Shown: positions 63,276 to 64,000 of the stretch, in pieces | How positions within the stretch are numbered: the stretch's first letter is position 1 | Layout of the letters: each line of letters begins with the position of its first letter | Origin: Planctomycetaceae bacterium | GTDB lineage: Bacteria > Planctomycetota > Planctomycetia > Planctomycetales > Planctomycetaceae | Length of the DNA stretch: 64,000 nt | NCBI GenBank assembly: GCA_028284145.1 | Contig: JANQSH010000143.1 | Location: 1-64,000, forward strand | Direction: 5' to 3' | Translations under genes and position numbers: made by a program | The notes under the pieces: generated by a model | The model's input: only the letters and a program-made list of their open reading frames with translations | Database searches by the model: none | What the model was told of the DNA's origin: nothing

Positions 63276-64000
63276 TCACAGGCATGCTCTCGCCGTGCGA
63301 TCACACAACTCTTCAAAGCTCCAGCCCATTTTTTTTGCCGCTAAAGGGGCAAGGCTTTTATCTGTCATGCCGGGAATCGTGTTCATCTCCAACACCCAGG
63401 GCTTTTGATTTTGATCCAGCATGACATCCAGCCGCGACAACCCACGCGTACCCAGTGCGGTCCGTGTCTGTTCTGCGCATGATTTGATCTGGTTGTGGAC
63501 ACCTGGTGCCAACGCGAATTCCAGCAGGAATCGGGTTTTGTCGTCGTAGTATTTTGCCTGATGATCAAAAAAGAGGCGGTCGCTCTCGATTTTGACCAGC
63601 GGAAATCGCTGGTCGTCCAACCAGCCGATGGTCCATTCACTACCGATGATGGCACGTTCCAGTATCGCCCGTTCATCCAACTCGAAGCATTTTGACAGTG
63701 CGGCATTGAGGTCAGAAGTTGAATGCACCAGCGCGACTCCCAGGCTCGATCCTTGCGCATCCGGCTTGACGACGAGTGGAAACCCGATGCGGTCGACAGC
63801 CTTCTCGATCTCTTCCCGCCGATCGGCCTGACTGAGCAAAACATATTCTGGTGTCGGGATGCCCCTTTCGATCAGCCGATTCTTTGTCGCAGACTTGCTG
63901 AATGCGAGACGCGACACTGCTGCGCTGCTGCCTGTAAAGGGAATGTTCGCATTTTCAAGGATGGACTGCACGCTGCCATCCTCTCCGAAGGCGCCATGTA
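63276..64000 (-). CDS. ddl: D-alanine--D-alanine ligase, C-terminal two thirds
   Basis: The gene runs off the window; 241 residues are present. HGAFGEDGSVQSIL at the window edge, then IPFTGSS, PLVVKPDAQGSSLGVALV, GVHNQIKSCAEQTR and VLEMNTIPGMTDKSLAPLAA are standard ATP-grasp Ddl landmarks. It joins two D-Ala for peptidoglycan in the cytoplasm. Planctomycetes keep a peptidoglycan layer, so this is expected. No mur gene is adjacent within the window. Confidence 0.93.
   Translation of the reverse strand, partial: HGAFGEDGSVQSILENANIPFTGSSAAVSRLAFSKSATKNRLIERGIPTPEYVLLSQADRREEIEKAVDRIGFPLVVKPDAQGSSLGVALVHSTSDLNAALSKCFELDERAILERAIIGSEWTIGWLDDQRFPLVKIESDRLFFDHQAKYYDDKTRFLLEFALAPGVHNQIKSCAEQTRTALGTRGLSRLDVMLDQNQKPWVLEMNTIPGMTDKSLAPLAAKKMGWSFEELCDRTARACL

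Overview
The window is about 64 kb of chromosome from a planctomycete (Planctomycetota, Planctomycetia-like). Three things point there: a cysteine-rich YTV-type cell-wall protein (23963-25309), sulfatases and many large secreted or membrane proteins with HEAT, TPR or PQQ repeats, and single genes or short operons separated by long, repeat-filled intergenic spaces. No rRNA, phage, CRISPR array or intact insertion sequence was seen. One tRNA gene, Leu(GAG), is present.

Layout. 1-10.4 kb: end of an unknown gene, a secreted glycosidase-like propeller, a two-gene tRNA wobble-uridine module (MnmC(o)-like oxidoreductase plus MnmM methyltransferase), a PduO-type cobalamin adenosyltransferase, a HEAT/TPR exported protein, and an ECF sigma factor with its putative anti-sigma factor. 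10.4-19.6 kb: gene-poor and repeat-rich, with a decayed IS5-type transposase, a sulfatase, a SirB1-like protein, an SDR, small membrane proteins, tRNA-Leu and a sulfatase pseudogene. 19.6-31.6 kb: HTTM membrane protein, ribosomal protein L27, exported proteins, the YTV protein, a CPBP protease and a degenerate HD-GYP protein. 31.6-54 kb: a minus-strand exopolysaccharide locus of 16 genes (Wzc-like kinase, epimerase, GT2, three GT4 enzymes, deacetylase-like proteins, acyltransferases, flippase, O-antigen-ligase-like protein). 54-64 kb: hemL, an MBOAT/SGNH polysaccharide O-acylation pair, a Ca2+/Na+ exchanger, a PQQ-propeller protein, a voltage-gated K+ channel and a truncated D-Ala-D-Ala ligase.

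The most unusual content is not a protein. A roughly 102-bp mobile-looking palindromic element, called element A here, occurs at least 17 times, plus solo palindromes. It begins with TAGAGCGTATTACGCTCT, ends with ACTGCTCTA and appears to target TA. It nests with a second repeat (B), is accompanied by a third (C), and in seven places its terminal TAG or TGA is the stop codon of the neighbouring gene. One copy, together with a copy of B, lies between the sigma-factor and anti-sigma genes. Element A in this window looks like a RUP/Correia-type MITE family. I do not recognise it as a named family.
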